Positions 1 through 7,665 of a stretch of DNA of 17,695 nucleotides are shown piece after piece; position 1 is the stretch's first letter; each line of letters starts with the position of its first letter. A program made the translations under genes and the position numbers. The notes under the pieces are model-generated. The model worked only from the letters and a program-made list of their open reading frames with translations. It had not been told where the DNA came from and made no database searches. Source of the DNA: Planctomycetota bacterium (lineage in GTDB: Bacteria; Planctomycetota; Planctomycetia; Pirellulales; Pirellulaceae); NCBI GenBank assembly GCA_029259935.1, contig JAJDEH010000244.1, forward strand, positions 1 through 17,695, written 5' to 3'.

Positions 1-392
1 AGACACAGGGCGCCTTGGCCCATGACGCGAATCAGGCTGAATCCCAACAGCACTCCGCCCAGCCCCTCGGCATACGACATCGACAGGCAGCCGCCGCCCA
101 GCAGCAAACCAACCACCGGTAACAGGCGGCGGGCTCCGTAACGGTCGAGCAACCGTCCAGTGAATGGCAGCAAAAGGCCGCTCAAAATGGTGGCGACGGC
201 ATAAGCGAAGGAGAATTGTGTTTCCGACAGCGACAGCGTCTCCCGCATCGGTTCCTTGAACGCGGCGACGGAATGGGACTGGCCAGGTGCCGACATGTAG
301 TTCGCGGCGGCCGCCACGGTCAACATGGTCCAGCCGGGGAAATAGCGATAGCCGCGAACGGGAGCGGCAATTGCGGGAGAAGCTGACGTCAT
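1..392 (-). CDS. MFS transporter, N-terminal part (cut by window edge)
   Basis: The first 130 residues of a major facilitator superfamily transporter, read on the minus strand from ATG at 392 and continuing past the left edge. A short polar N-terminus is followed by hydrophobic segments at about residues 20-37 and 58-76. The loop after the second carries GRLLDRYGARR, which fits MFS motif A (G-x-x-x-D-R-x-G-x-R-R) between TM2 and TM3. Further hydrophobic segments (LLPVVGLLLGG and GVLLGFSLI) fit TM3 and TM4. Substrate cannot be told from this fragment. No clear Shine-Dalgarno precedes the ATG, and the frame stays open for some distance upstream without a better start. It lies 247 bp downstream of the sensor kinase on the same strand, far enough that separate transcription is possible. 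Confidence 0.8.
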   Translation of the reverse strand, partial: MTSASPAIAAPVRGYRYFPGWTMLTVAAAANYMSAPGQSHSVAAFKEPMRETLSLSETQFSFAYAVATILSGLLLPFTGRLLDRYGARRLLPVVGLLLGGGCLSMSYAEGLGGVLLGFSLIRVMGQGALC

Positions 393-639
393 CGGTGGTG
401 TGGGTCTTGGGGTGGGCCAGGCGAATCCAGGATTGGTGAGGGAAGCCAGTTCCTTCCCCCGTTGCCTGAGCAAGAGCGTAGCGGATTCCATTCCGACCGT
501 TAAGGTGGAATCAACGACAAACACGCGGAATCACGTACATCGGAAGCGGAATTTGGGACGATTTCCCCAAAAAGTGTGAGACACATGCTGGGAGACATGA
601 GATCAACGATGCTGGGGGAAAGGCCCCGTTTCAACACAC

Positions 640-2007
640 TCACATGGTCGGAATTCTCACGATGGCCGTAACGCCTTCACCGGCGGCGGACTGTATTTCC
701 AACGTACCGCCCAGTCGATTCATCACGCTACGCGTCAGAAATAACCCCAGCCCCATTCCTCCGCCCGGTTCTTTGGTTGTGTAGAAGGGTTCGCCAGCGC
801 GGGAGAGTACGTCGGTTGGCATGCCGGGTCCTTGGTCGGATATTCTCAGACAGACATGGCGGTCTTCCTCGCTGGCCCGAATGTGAACGATGTCCTGATC
901 GGCGCTTGCATCCAAGCCGTTTTGCACCACGCCTCGGATCGCTTGCGCGGTCGTCTGCAGCGGCAATGACATACTCAGTTGCTCCACCTTGGCATCGTAG
1001 TCGACGCGGACTCGTTCTTGTTGTCCTAGTTCATCGAGGACTTCGTCGAGCAATTCTTTGACCGTTACCGTATCCCAGGGTTCGGCCTCGAACTGGCCCA
1101 CCCCGCCCGCCATGCGATCGAGAATCGATCGGCAGCGATTCAATTCCGAGCGTATCAATGCCACGTCCTCGATCACCGTGCTCGGTGCGTTGACGCCCTC
1201 CAGGTGCCGCGTCAGTTCCTTGGTGACCACGGCAATGGTCGACAAGGGCGTGGCCAATTCGTGTCCAGCGCCGGCCGCCAAAGTTCCCAATGCTTCCAGC
1301 CGCTGGCTATCGGCTCGCTGTTGCTCGGCGATGCGCAACTCGCGTTCACGCTGGCGCAGTTCCCGGGTTACCCGCGTCACAAAGTAGATGACCACGCCGG
1401 CACATGCCGCGAGCGCGGGGATCAAGCCAAAATCCCGCAGCCTGACCGCGCGGGGGGCGGTCGTTTCGGCAAGTTGTTGTTCCAGCGCGGGCAGAGGCTT
1501 GTAGGCAAACAACAGCAACGTCAAGCAAACGACGGCGATTCCGCCCAGCATCCAGCCCCAGCGAGCCGGCAAGATCACGGCCGCCAAAGCCAGGTTGACG
1601 AAGTAAAAAATCGTAAACGGATTCGCCAGACCGCCGGAAAAGGCCAGCAGCACGGTGAGCGAAATCAGGTCGAGTACAATGACGGCAACGATGCCGTGCG
1701 TGATCCTGTCGGACTGAATCATGGAGCGCTTCGCGCGAACGCTGTTGGCAAGCCAGAATGAGAAACCGGCGTTGGTGACGGCGGTCAGCCCGACAATGGC
1801 AAACAACGGCCCCAACGGCAATTCGATGTCGAGCAAAAAAGCGACCGCGCCAATGGTCATGAACTGCCCAAACACCGCCACCCACCTCAGCCGCACCAGC
1901 CAGACGGCATTAACGAGCAGACGTTCCACCCGGTGGTAGTCAGGTTGCATGTCGCCGCCGGTCGGTGGGACGACAGAGCGTTGTTCTAATGGAAGGGAAG
2001 CCGGCAT
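640..2007 (-). CDS. regB: RegB/PrrB/ActS-type redox sensor histidine kinase
   Basis: A 455-aa membrane sensor kinase when started at ATG 2007; the frame opens at 2148, and another ATG lies at 1950. Six hydrophobic segments (about residues 39-59, 66-86, 104-123, 132-149, 150-167, 192-211) precede the kinase core, as in RegB. GGLANPF at 125-131 matches the GGxxNPF signature linked to ubiquinone sensing in RegB. The H-box is LGTLAAGAGHELATPLSTI with phospho-acceptor His249. The ATPase domain shows the N-box (VVQNGLDAS), G1 (DQGPGM) and G2 (GGGMGLGLFLT). Cys292, in an N-R-C-R-S-I-L context 43 residues after the histidine, is placed much like the redox-active cysteine of RegB. The family normally works with a RegA-type response regulator to adjust transcription to respiratory state, but no such partner is in this window. 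The residues before 2007 look non-coding; start choice is uncertain because none of the ATGs has a good ribosome site. Confidence 0.88.
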   Translation of the reverse strand: MPASLPLEQRSVVPPTGGDMQPDYHRVERLLVNAVWLVRLRWVAVFGQFMTIGAVAFLLDIELPLGPLFAIVGLTAVTNAGFSFWLANSVRAKRSMIQSDRITHGIVAVIVLDLISLTVLLAFSGGLANPFTIFYFVNLALAAVILPARWGWMLGGIAVVCLTLLLFAYKPLPALEQQLAETTAPRAVRLRDFGLIPALAACAGVVIYFVTRVTRELRQRERELRIAEQQRADSQRLEALGTLAAGAGHELATPLSTIAVVTKELTRHLEGVNAPSTVIEDVALIRSELNRCRSILDRMAGGVGQFEAEPWDTVTVKELLDEVLDELGQQERVRVDYDAKVEQLSMSLPLQTTAQAIRGVVQNGLDASADQDIVHIRASEEDRHVCLRISDQGPGMPTDVLSRAGEPFYTTKEPGGGMGLGLFLTRSVMNRLGGTLEIQSAAGEGVTAIVRIPTM

Positions 2008-2263
2008 CGCCTCAAGCGCAGGTTGGGGGCACTGCCTGAGTATATCCCAGGCACCAGTATACCCAAGGCAACATGGGAGGCGAGGTCGCGGCAAGGTTGG
2101 CGCGCGACTGGAGAGAAATGTTATGTGACACGTCTGGAATCGCGGCAACTAATGGCTAGTTTGACCGACGTCCGGAAAGCACGTGATGGAAAGGGAAGCG
2201 GTGTTAAGGAATCTTGCGCCAAATCAACGGGATCGTCATCGATTGACGGGCTGGCTGGCATCG

Positions 2264-3514
2264 ATGACCCGAAAGAGTCGTCGAACAGCCTCCATCTGGC
2301 AAGTCTTACGGCACCGCTCGAACTTATATGGCCTAATGCTTGCAATGGCGGTTCTATCCTGCGCCGGGACAGCAAATGCCGTCGAGACTGCTTCAGCTAG
2401 CCCGCGCACGTGGTCGGATCAGGCTGGCAAGCACTCGGTGCGAGCTACCTACTTGGCGTACTCCGAAGGCATCGTGCAATTGCGTAAGGCCGACGATTCA
2501 GAACTGACGGTGCCTTTGAAAGCGCTCAGCGAATCCGACCAAAAATACGTCATCGAGCAATTGCGCAGGAAGTCGCTGGCCAAACGTCGCTCGAGCCGCC
2601 GCGTGGCGGTCACCGCCAAACGAAATGCGGTCGCGAAGAGCAAAGAGGTCGAGGTCGATCCGGACAGCGAAGTGGTTTCCGTGGCGCGAGTCGCGGAGGG
2701 CGAGTCGTTGTTTGGCATCCATTGGCAAAGCTCGCCCGAGTCCATCCGCGCCGCGGCAAGCGCGGATGAAGAAGATCTCAAGCCGATCATGTGGTTCCGG
2801 GTGCTGGGCGATTTGGCCGGGTTCATGTGAAGTGCCGGGCACCGCATGAGAACCGTGTCGTTCTCGGACCGTCGCGTTCAAAAACTACTCAACGACGAAT
2901 TCGTCTGCACTTATTCGGATACGACTGGCGATCCGTCGGCCGGGGCATCTTTTGCTCATGCACCGGATTCCGCTCCGGGGCCCTGTGGCCGCGGTGCTGG
3001 CCGACAAAACGTGCAGACGATGTTTCTGACCGTCGACAACGAAATTTTCCACGTCGCGTCTGGATTTCTATCGCCCGACGATTTGCTCAAGGAGATCAAG
3101 TTCGCCAAAGAGTTGTTTGCTGAGATGCAGCGAAAGCCGGAACCGAGCGAGAAGACAGTCGCGGATGCCCATCGGTCGCGTTTGCGGAAGATGGGCTTCT
3201 CGGCCAGCCAAATCGCGGCCAGCGATAATCAATTGACCGACATGTTCCTGGGCGGACCGAACCCTCAAGACTTCGGCATGAACCTGCCAGGCGGGGGGTC
3301 GCATTTCTTCCAGAATATTTCGGATCAGAGAGTTTTGAAGGATAACCGCTTCATGATTCAAAACCCGCTGGCCACCAGAAAGCAATTCGAGCAGAATCCG
3401 CAAGCGCTGGTTGGCCGCAATAAGACGTTTTTTGGCAGCCATCCAGGGATGAACGTGCTGTCCGACAAGGCAGTGGATTCGTTCAATGTTCGCCGCTCGG
3501 TGAGAGGAAGATAA
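2264..3514 (+). CDS. Secreted SHD1 + thioredoxin-like protein with in-frame TGA (candidate selenoprotein)
   Basis: Two same-frame ORFs separated only by TGA at 2828-2830; read through, they give 416 residues with position 189 encoded by TGA. Residues 1-39 form a signal peptide: basic start, hydrophobic core LMLAMAVLSCAG, cleavage after AxA (TANA). Residues about 48-97 are an SHD1 domain (RTWSDQAGKH...VPLKALSESDQKYV), common in planctomycete secreted proteins. A basic linker follows. From about 160 a thioredoxin-like fold begins: IHW, an alpha-helix, KPIMWFRVLGDL, GFM-TGA-SAGHRMR, FSD..V..LLN..FV, then NVQTMFLTVDNEIFHVASG. The TGA matches the first Cys of the C-x-x-C-H-x-M motif of such proteins. 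The second Cys is Gly192, and the usual cis-proline before the penultimate strand is Gln251. The tail (about 300-416) is rich in Asn, Gln and Gly and unrecognised. ATG 2264 is chosen because it places the signal peptide at the N-terminus; GTG/ATG at 2183/2186 are alternatives. If TGA is a true stop, this is a split or broken gene (2264-2830 and 2846-3514). Confidence 0.7.
2828..2830 (+). other. In-frame TGA, candidate selenocysteine codon
   Basis: The reading frame is open for hundreds of bases on both sides of this codon, and both sides encode parts of one domain. Aligning S-A-G-H-R-M-R and the later F-S-D with the C-x-x-C-H-x-M...F-x-D pattern of DUF255/thioredoxin_7-like proteins puts the TGA exactly on the first cysteine. 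A nonsense mutation or a sequencing error would also give this picture. The genes selA, selB, selC and selD are not in the window. Confidence 0.6.
2848..2865 (+). promoter_or_regulatory. Candidate bacterial SECIS hairpin
   Basis: A perfect 6-bp stem (GAGAAC at 2848-2853 with GTTCTC at 2860-2865) closes a 6-nt loop CGTGTC, with a possible extra T-G pair at the base (2847 with 2866). The loop begins 23 nt after the TGA. Bacterial SECIS elements, which recruit SelB, sit directly downstream of the UGA inside the coding region. They usually have a small apical loop some 16-37 nt away with a G in one of the first two loop positions; here G is the second loop base, and a GU follows as in the E. coli fdhF loop. 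The fit is good, but a short hairpin can occur by chance. Confidence 0.5.
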
Positions 3515-3622
3515 GCCAATAGCCGTAGCGAGCCCAGCAAAAATGCCGCTAAAAGCAGTGGAATCGCCGGGAAACAGGATTTCTTGGTGACAAATCTCTA
3601 CCACGGGCAACTAGGTGGTGAG

Positions 3623-4216
3623 ATGATCACTAGTATGAACCTGACCGACGATGTCGCCACGCTGATTCTGCATGCCAGGGATGGTTCCCATGAGGCATTC
3701 GGCGAACTGGTGCGGACTTACCAAGGTGCCGTTCGGTCGTATCTTTGCCGTTTCTTGCGTGGCACCGAGGCGGTCGATGACTTGGCGCAAGAGGTGTTTC
3801 TCGTGGCCTTTCGTCGATTGAACGAGTATCGCGGCGAGGCTCCGTTTCAGCACTGGTTGCTAGGCATTGCCCGCAACCAGGCATTGGTCTACATGCGGGG
3901 TGAAGTGCGACGTCGGCAACGGGAACGACGGGCGTTTGAAGCGGCGATCACCCAATGGCAAACGGAACAGCTTGATGCGTTGGCCGACGCCGAGGAGCAC
4001 GAAAACACGGTGAACGCGCTGCGTGATTGTATCGACCAATTGCCCACGGCCAGTCGCGGCGTACTGGACCGTTTCTATTTCCAAAACCAATCCTCCGAAT
4101 CGATTGCTCGCGAGCTTGACAAAAAGAACGGCGCGATCCGCATGATGTTGTTGCGAATTCGACAAGCGTTGGGTAAATGCGTTGGGGCCAAGCGAACAGG
4201 GCGGGGTGCCAAATGA
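3623..4216 (+). CDS. ECF sigma-70 factor
   Basis: A 197-aa RNA polymerase sigma factor of the extracytoplasmic function class. Region 2 spans about residues 10-95 and includes the core-binding stretch AVDDLAQEVFLVAFRRL and the promoter-melting stretch FQHWLLGIARNQALVYMR. A charged linker follows. Region 4 (about 140-184) carries LPTASRGVLDRFYF and a helix-turn-helix (SSESIARELDKKNGAIRMMLLRIRQAL) that reads the -35 box. ATG 3623 is preceded by AGGTGG with 4-nt spacing; ATG 3635 and TTG 3584 are alternatives. Its stop overlaps the start of the next gene by ATGA, so the two are translationally coupled. In Planctomycetes and Verrucomicrobia such sigma factors are typically paired with a FecR-domain membrane protein. 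Confidence 0.93.
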   Translation: MITSMNLTDDVATLILHARDGSHEAFGELVRTYQGAVRSYLCRFLRGTEAVDDLAQEVFLVAFRRLNEYRGEAPFQHWLLGIARNQALVYMRGEVRRRQRERRAFEAAITQWQTEQLDALADAEEHENTVNALRDCIDQLPTASRGVLDRFYFQNQSSESIARELDKKNGAIRMMLLRIRQALGKCVGAKRTGRGAK

Positions 4217-6288
4217 ACGAGCAACTCAATGGGCTGTGGACTCGATACCTGGATGGCGCGGCGACGCCCGAAGAAGAACTGCAGCTTGGCTTCCTGCTTT
4301 CGGAAAACGCGGTGCTTCGCGACGAAGCCATGCAAGATGTGGAGCTAGATGGGACGCTGCGCGGCTTGAGCCACATCGAGGCCACATCGGACGAATTTGT
4401 GGCCCGCGTCGTCGAGAGTCTTTCCGCGTCGAATCCGGATCACAATCGCGACGCGGCCATCGGCGAATCTGCCTCGCGACGGTCGGCGGAGGTTGTCCCG
4501 CCGCCAGTGCAAACCTCGATGCGTCTAACGCTGCCGGAAAAGATCAACGGTCGCTCTCATTCAGCGGATTCATCGCCAAGGCAAGCCAAACCCGCGCGCA
4601 ACAGAGATCAGTGGGTGATGGCAATGATCGCCGGCGTGCTGGTGTTCGTGGCGGCGATGGGTGTCGTCGGTATGTTCGCCTTTAACCGACCAGCCAATGA
4701 GCCCGTGGCCGAGGACCAGGGGCAACTACCCGGCGCGGAAACAGATCGCACGGATAATCCGGAACACGCGGTGAACCCGGAACACGCCGTGAATCCTGAA
4801 CCGGCGGTCGAGCCGGATCCCGATGACCGTCAGTTCGCGATAGAAGAAAAAGAGAAGGTGAATCGAGCCGCCGACCCGCGCGACACACCCGTTCGCGACC
4901 GTGACGACCGGGAAACGGATCCACGTTCGAGGGCGGTTGCCGACGTACCGGTACCAAAGCGTTCCCATCAACCAGCGCCGCACCAACCGGTGGTGGTGAA
5001 CCCGCCGGAAAAACGGCGACCTGCGCCCGCTCCCTCCGTGGTCGAAAAAACGCGGCCCCAGCAACAGGTTACCGGCGCGCCGTCCACCGTGGTGACGATG
5101 CTCAGCGAATCGAACGCGGTGTGGAAGACGGCTCCCGAATCGTTTGAACCTGGTCGGCCGCTGGCGTTGCGGGAAGGAATCGTCGACCTTGTGATGGCCA
5201 ACGGCGCGAGTGTGAAAGTTATCGGGCCCGCCGATTTCGAGTTGATTTCCGCGGACAGTGTCCTGCTGCGGCGCGGTCGGATCACGGCCAGAGTGCCCGA
5301 GCGAGCAATCGGGTTTACGGTCAAAACGCCCAGTTCGCAGGTCGTTGATTTGGGTACCGAATTCGACGTCTCGGTAAACGACGCCGGCGCGACGGGCGTG
5401 CGCGTGCTGGAGGGCGAAGTGAAAATGCAATCGCTGCCATCGGAAGCGGCGGCCGCTGTCAAAGACTGGCATCTTACCAAGGGTCAGTTCAAGTTACTGG
5501 ACGCCGATGGCGACAGCCACGATTGGCAGGTCGTGATGACCACCGATGAAACCGGTTGCGGATCGGTGTCGATCAATGGCGAGCATGTCGAACTGAGTGA
5601 TGTGGCCGGCTGTGACGACCTGCGCAGAAAAATCCTGGACGAGTTTCGTCGTTGCGAGGGACGAATTAGACACTGGCGGGGCGACGAGCCTTTTAGCGGC
5701 ATGATTGACATCAACGGCGAGTGCCTCCAGTTCGGCGACCTCGGCGGCTGCCAAGCCGCGCGTAAACTGGCCGACGACCGCTGCCAGTCGATACGAGCCT
5801 GTTTCAGCGTCGGCGATATCAAGATCGGCCCCGACGGCATTGAAGTGGGCGGCATCAAAATCGACCGCAACGGCATCGAGATCAACGGCACCACCATTCG
5901 CCGCAGTGGCATAAATCAAAAGATCCACGAAGAGGTGCGCCGGCGAGCGGGTCAACGCGGTCACGACGTGCATTCCACTTCCGGCGGCGGCGCGGCGGAT
6001 TCGGGCTTGACCTTGGAGATTCGCGGTGCCCGACTGATCGTGCAACTGCAAACGACCGACGGCATTCCCGAGTCAGGAACACGACGCATCCGCGGCGCGG
6101 GCAACAAGGTGCCGGTGTACGTGGGTGCCCGCCAGCGAATCACAATCCATTTGCGCGGAGCCGGCTGTGTGGTCTTCATTCCCCGGCAGATCAAAGAGAA
6201 CGTCGCCATCCACATGGGCGGAGCCGGGGATCAGGTTAAATACTACGACGAAGGCGCCGGCATTGAAGCGCTAGATCCGGCACGGTGA
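4213..6288 (+). CDS. FecR-domain membrane protein, putative anti-sigma/sensor, with repeat-rich C-terminus
   Basis: A 691-aa single-pass membrane protein. Residues 1-75 form a small helical cytoplasmic domain (NGLWTRYLDGAATPEEELQL) like those of planctomycete FecR proteins and probably contact the sigma factor. A transmembrane helix lies at about 134-157. A Pro/Asp/Glu/Arg-rich linker follows (about 158-295), with three NPEHAV-type units at 182-199. The FecR domain is at about 297-406: GRPLALREGIVDLVMANGA, IGPADFELIS, VVDLGTEFDVSV, GVRVLEGEVKM. The C-terminus is not the LamG domain often seen in this family. It has a duplicated Cys-containing module (449-481 and 496-524), two 12-residue repeats (536-559) and three 21-residue GAG-starting units (628-690). 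The start overlaps the sigma stop by ATGA. Function as anti-sigma or signal transducer is inferred from family and pairing. Confidence 0.88.
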   Translation: MNEQLNGLWTRYLDGAATPEEELQLGFLLSENAVLRDEAMQDVELDGTLRGLSHIEATSDEFVARVVESLSASNPDHNRDAAIGESASRRSAEVVPPPVQTSMRLTLPEKINGRSHSADSSPRQAKPARNRDQWVMAMIAGVLVFVAAMGVVGMFAFNRPANEPVAEDQGQLPGAETDRTDNPEHAVNPEHAVNPEPAVEPDPDDRQFAIEEKEKVNRAADPRDTPVRDRDDRETDPRSRAVADVPVPKRSHQPAPHQPVVVNPPEKRRPAPAPSVVEKTRPQQQVTGAPSTVVTMLSESNAVWKTAPESFEPGRPLALREGIVDLVMANGASVKVIGPADFELISADSVLLRRGRITARVPERAIGFTVKTPSSQVVDLGTEFDVSVNDAGATGVRVLEGEVKMQSLPSEAAAAVKDWHLTKGQFKLLDADGDSHDWQVVMTTDETGCGSVSINGEHVELSDVAGCDDLRRKILDEFRRCEGRIRHWRGDEPFSGMIDINGECLQFGDLGGCQAARKLADDRCQSIRACFSVGDIKIGPDGIEVGGIKIDRNGIEINGTTIRRSGINQKIHEEVRRRAGQRGHDVHSTSGGGAADSGLTLEIRGARLIVQLQTTDGIPESGTRRIRGAGNKVPVYVGARQRITIHLRGAGCVVFIPRQIKENVAIHMGGAGDQVKYYDEGAGIEALDPAR
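4756..4809 (+). repeat. Three 18-bp tandem coding repeats (NPEHAV/NPEHAV/NPEPAV)
   Basis: Three adjacent 18-nt units inside the linker of the FecR protein encode N-P-E-H/P-A-V. They have drifted at third positions but clearly arose by tandem duplication. They probably act as a flexible spacer between membrane and sensor domain. Confidence 0.8.
5818..6282 (+). repeat. Coding repeats in FecR protein C-terminus (12-aa and 21-aa units)
   Basis: Residues 536-547 and 548-559 are two 12-residue units (IKIGPDGIEVGG, IKIDRNGIEING), with a partial third (TTIRRSGIN). Residues 628-648, 649-669 and 670-690 each begin GAG and show the same alternation of small, hydrophobic and polar residues with an exact 21-residue period. 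Such periodicity suggests a beta-solenoid or a DUF3060-like stacked-strand fold; this is an inference from the pattern only. Confidence 0.65.
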
Positions 6289-6322
6289 AAGAGAGATCCT
6301 CGCGACTTTCGATCGGTGGCTC

Positions 6323-7357
6323 TCATTCGTAACGGGAATTCAGGCGCCTGGCGATCAGCTTCGCCGCCAGTTCGTGGCCTTGACGATTCCAGTGGCCGTC
6401 GTTTTTGAAGTGATAGGCGAGGGGATCGCCGTCTTGCTCCATGAACGGTCGCATGTCGATAACATTCAGTCCGCGCTCGATGAGCCGGCTAACGAATTGA
6501 TGGTGAACTTCACGCTCGGCGTCTTGGTGGGCCCCGACCCACAACCCGCGCGAAGGAATAATGACCAGCGTGGCCTCGACCTCGCGTGATAACTGCACCA
6601 GGCGTTCCACCGAACTGTCCATGACGGCTGCGTCGATCCGATTGGGCCGCGCCGGCAGGCCCGAATCTTGCATGAGGCCCATTCGAACGCACGCATCCGT
6701 CAGCGCCCCATTTCGGTGGACCGCGCTGCTGAGCGCGTTGTAGGCCGCCGATTTATCGGTTAGATGAGCTTTCGCCGAAGACAGAAACTGAGAGAAGCCA
6801 TGACGCGTCGCCGAACCCTCATCCAGCGCTTGGGCTCGGCGGTCGTAGTTGGCCAGGTCGTTCTCCATGCAAATGCCAATGACCAGCCGGCCCACCGTCG
6901 CGCCGTGCGACTGGGCATACCGCACCAGCCGCTGGTAGCCCTCCAGATCGGTCGGGATCGCAATGTTGAAAACGGGAATCGACAACCGCGATTCCAACAG
7001 ACTCGAGTATCGCTCGTGCTCTTCCACGCCCCAGCCAAAGCTGAACGAATCTCCGACGACCACGATGTCCCGGGCCGTTACGTCGGCGATGTCTTTGCTG
7101 TCGCGAAAGCCCAGCCGGTTGATTCGAACTGCGACATCGTAGTCGCCCGTGTTCTTCCATTGGCGGCCGGCGAACCGTGGCTCGGCCAACGTGACCGAGT
7201 CTTGGTTGCGAAAAAAGGCGAGATGTCCGGAAGGGTCGTACACCGGCATCAGCAGGCGGATGGCCACTTCAAGCAGACCCAAACTGAAGATCAGAGAGGC
7301 CGTCGCCAACATCAATTTTGGGACAAGTCGACGTGCAAATCGAACACGACGTTTCAT
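6323..7357 (-). CDS. Membrane-anchored SGNH/GDSL-hydrolase-like protein
   Basis: A 344-aa protein with a basic N-terminus and one hydrophobic segment (about 13-37) acting as membrane anchor or uncleaved signal. The SGNH blocks are visible: block I VVGDSFSFGWG with nucleophile Ser104, Asn131 and downstream residues in a block II-like position, GICMENDLANY (block III, Asn166), and NDGHWNRQGHELAA near the C-terminus (block V, Asp320/His322). The NDGHWN-x-x-GH form resembles AlgX/AlgJ and DltD-type SGNH enzymes, which acetylate or deacylate cell-envelope polymers. The substrate here is unknown. The gene is convergent with the FecR gene, 34 bp between stops. The start ATG 7357 has a modest purine-rich stretch upstream (GAGAAC). 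Confidence 0.82.
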   Translation of the reverse strand: MKRRVRFARRLVPKLMLATASLIFSLGLLEVAIRLLMPVYDPSGHLAFFRNQDSVTLAEPRFAGRQWKNTGDYDVAVRINRLGFRDSKDIADVTARDIVVVGDSFSFGWGVEEHERYSSLLESRLSIPVFNIAIPTDLEGYQRLVRYAQSHGATVGRLVIGICMENDLANYDRRAQALDEGSATRHGFSQFLSSAKAHLTDKSAAYNALSSAVHRNGALTDACVRMGLMQDSGLPARPNRIDAAVMDSSVERLVQLSREVEATLVIIPSRGLWVGAHQDAEREVHHQFVSRLIERGLNVIDMRPFMEQDGDPLAYHFKNDGHWNRQGHELAAKLIARRLNSRYE

Positions 7358-7549
7358 CAGCTAGTTCTCGTCCCAGTGACGTTCTGCGAGTTACCCGCAC
7401 GGCCCGCGCGTACTGTCTTCGGATTGCGACGCTTTGGCAAGAGCGATTGGGGTGCCGGCCTGCATGGGTTTCGATCCCGCGCGCTTTCCGGTGTTACCGA
7501 CTTGCCGTACAATTCCATCGGCGCGTCTTGGTGGCGGACCATCAGCGTG

Positions 7550-7568
7550 GCATGCCATCATGGCATGC
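7550..7568. repeat. 9-bp perfect inverted repeat with 1-nt centre
   Basis: GCATGCCAT and ATGGCATGC flank a single C. The near absence of a loop makes a protein-binding operator more likely than an RNA hairpin. It lies about 190 bp upstream of the SGNH start and 220 bp upstream of PilZ-PilT. No regulator is identified. Confidence 0.5.
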
Positions 7569-7631
7569 AGGCAAAGCCCGCATGTTACAAACTAGAGAAT
7601 TCCCCGCTAACAGCCTGTTGAAAACACGTAG

Positions 7632-7665
7632 GCCGGACCGAGGAGCAAAGCGACGACGTTCCGGC
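7632..7665. repeat. REP-like palindromic element
   Basis: GCCGGACC (7632-7639) pairs with GTTCCGGC (7658-7665), including one G-T pair, around an 18-nt centre containing AGCAAAGCGACG. It is preceded by GTAG and by AACAGCCTGTTGAAAA. This resembles short dispersed intergenic palindromes and mobile-element ends seen in many bacterial genomes. Only one full copy is visible here, so its repetitive nature is inferred. Confidence 0.4.

Noticed and set aside
600..639. GGGGAAAGGCCCC near 615 as a terminator for the kinase gene
   Set aside because: Stem of only about four pairs and no T-run on the relevant strand.
2008..2148. N-terminal extension of the RegB-like kinase to 2148
   Set aside because: The extra 47 residues are Arg/Pro/Cys-rich and unlike RegB N-termini; starting at 2007 gives the usual family length.
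2846..3514. Downstream half of the TGA-split gene as an independent 222-aa gene
   Set aside because: No Shine-Dalgarno before ATG 2846, the start would cut a thioredoxin-like domain just after its active site, and the frame is the same as upstream. It remains the fallback reading if TGA is a true stop.
4726..5472. 248-aa minus-strand ORF opposite the FecR gene
   Set aside because: Antisense shadow of a clear FecR domain; Arg/His-rich, with no recognisable motifs.
6764..7621. 285-aa plus-strand ORF opposite the SGNH gene
   Set aside because: Overlaps the SGNH catalytic blocks on the other strand and shows no domain; it extends into intergenic DNA only by lack of stops.
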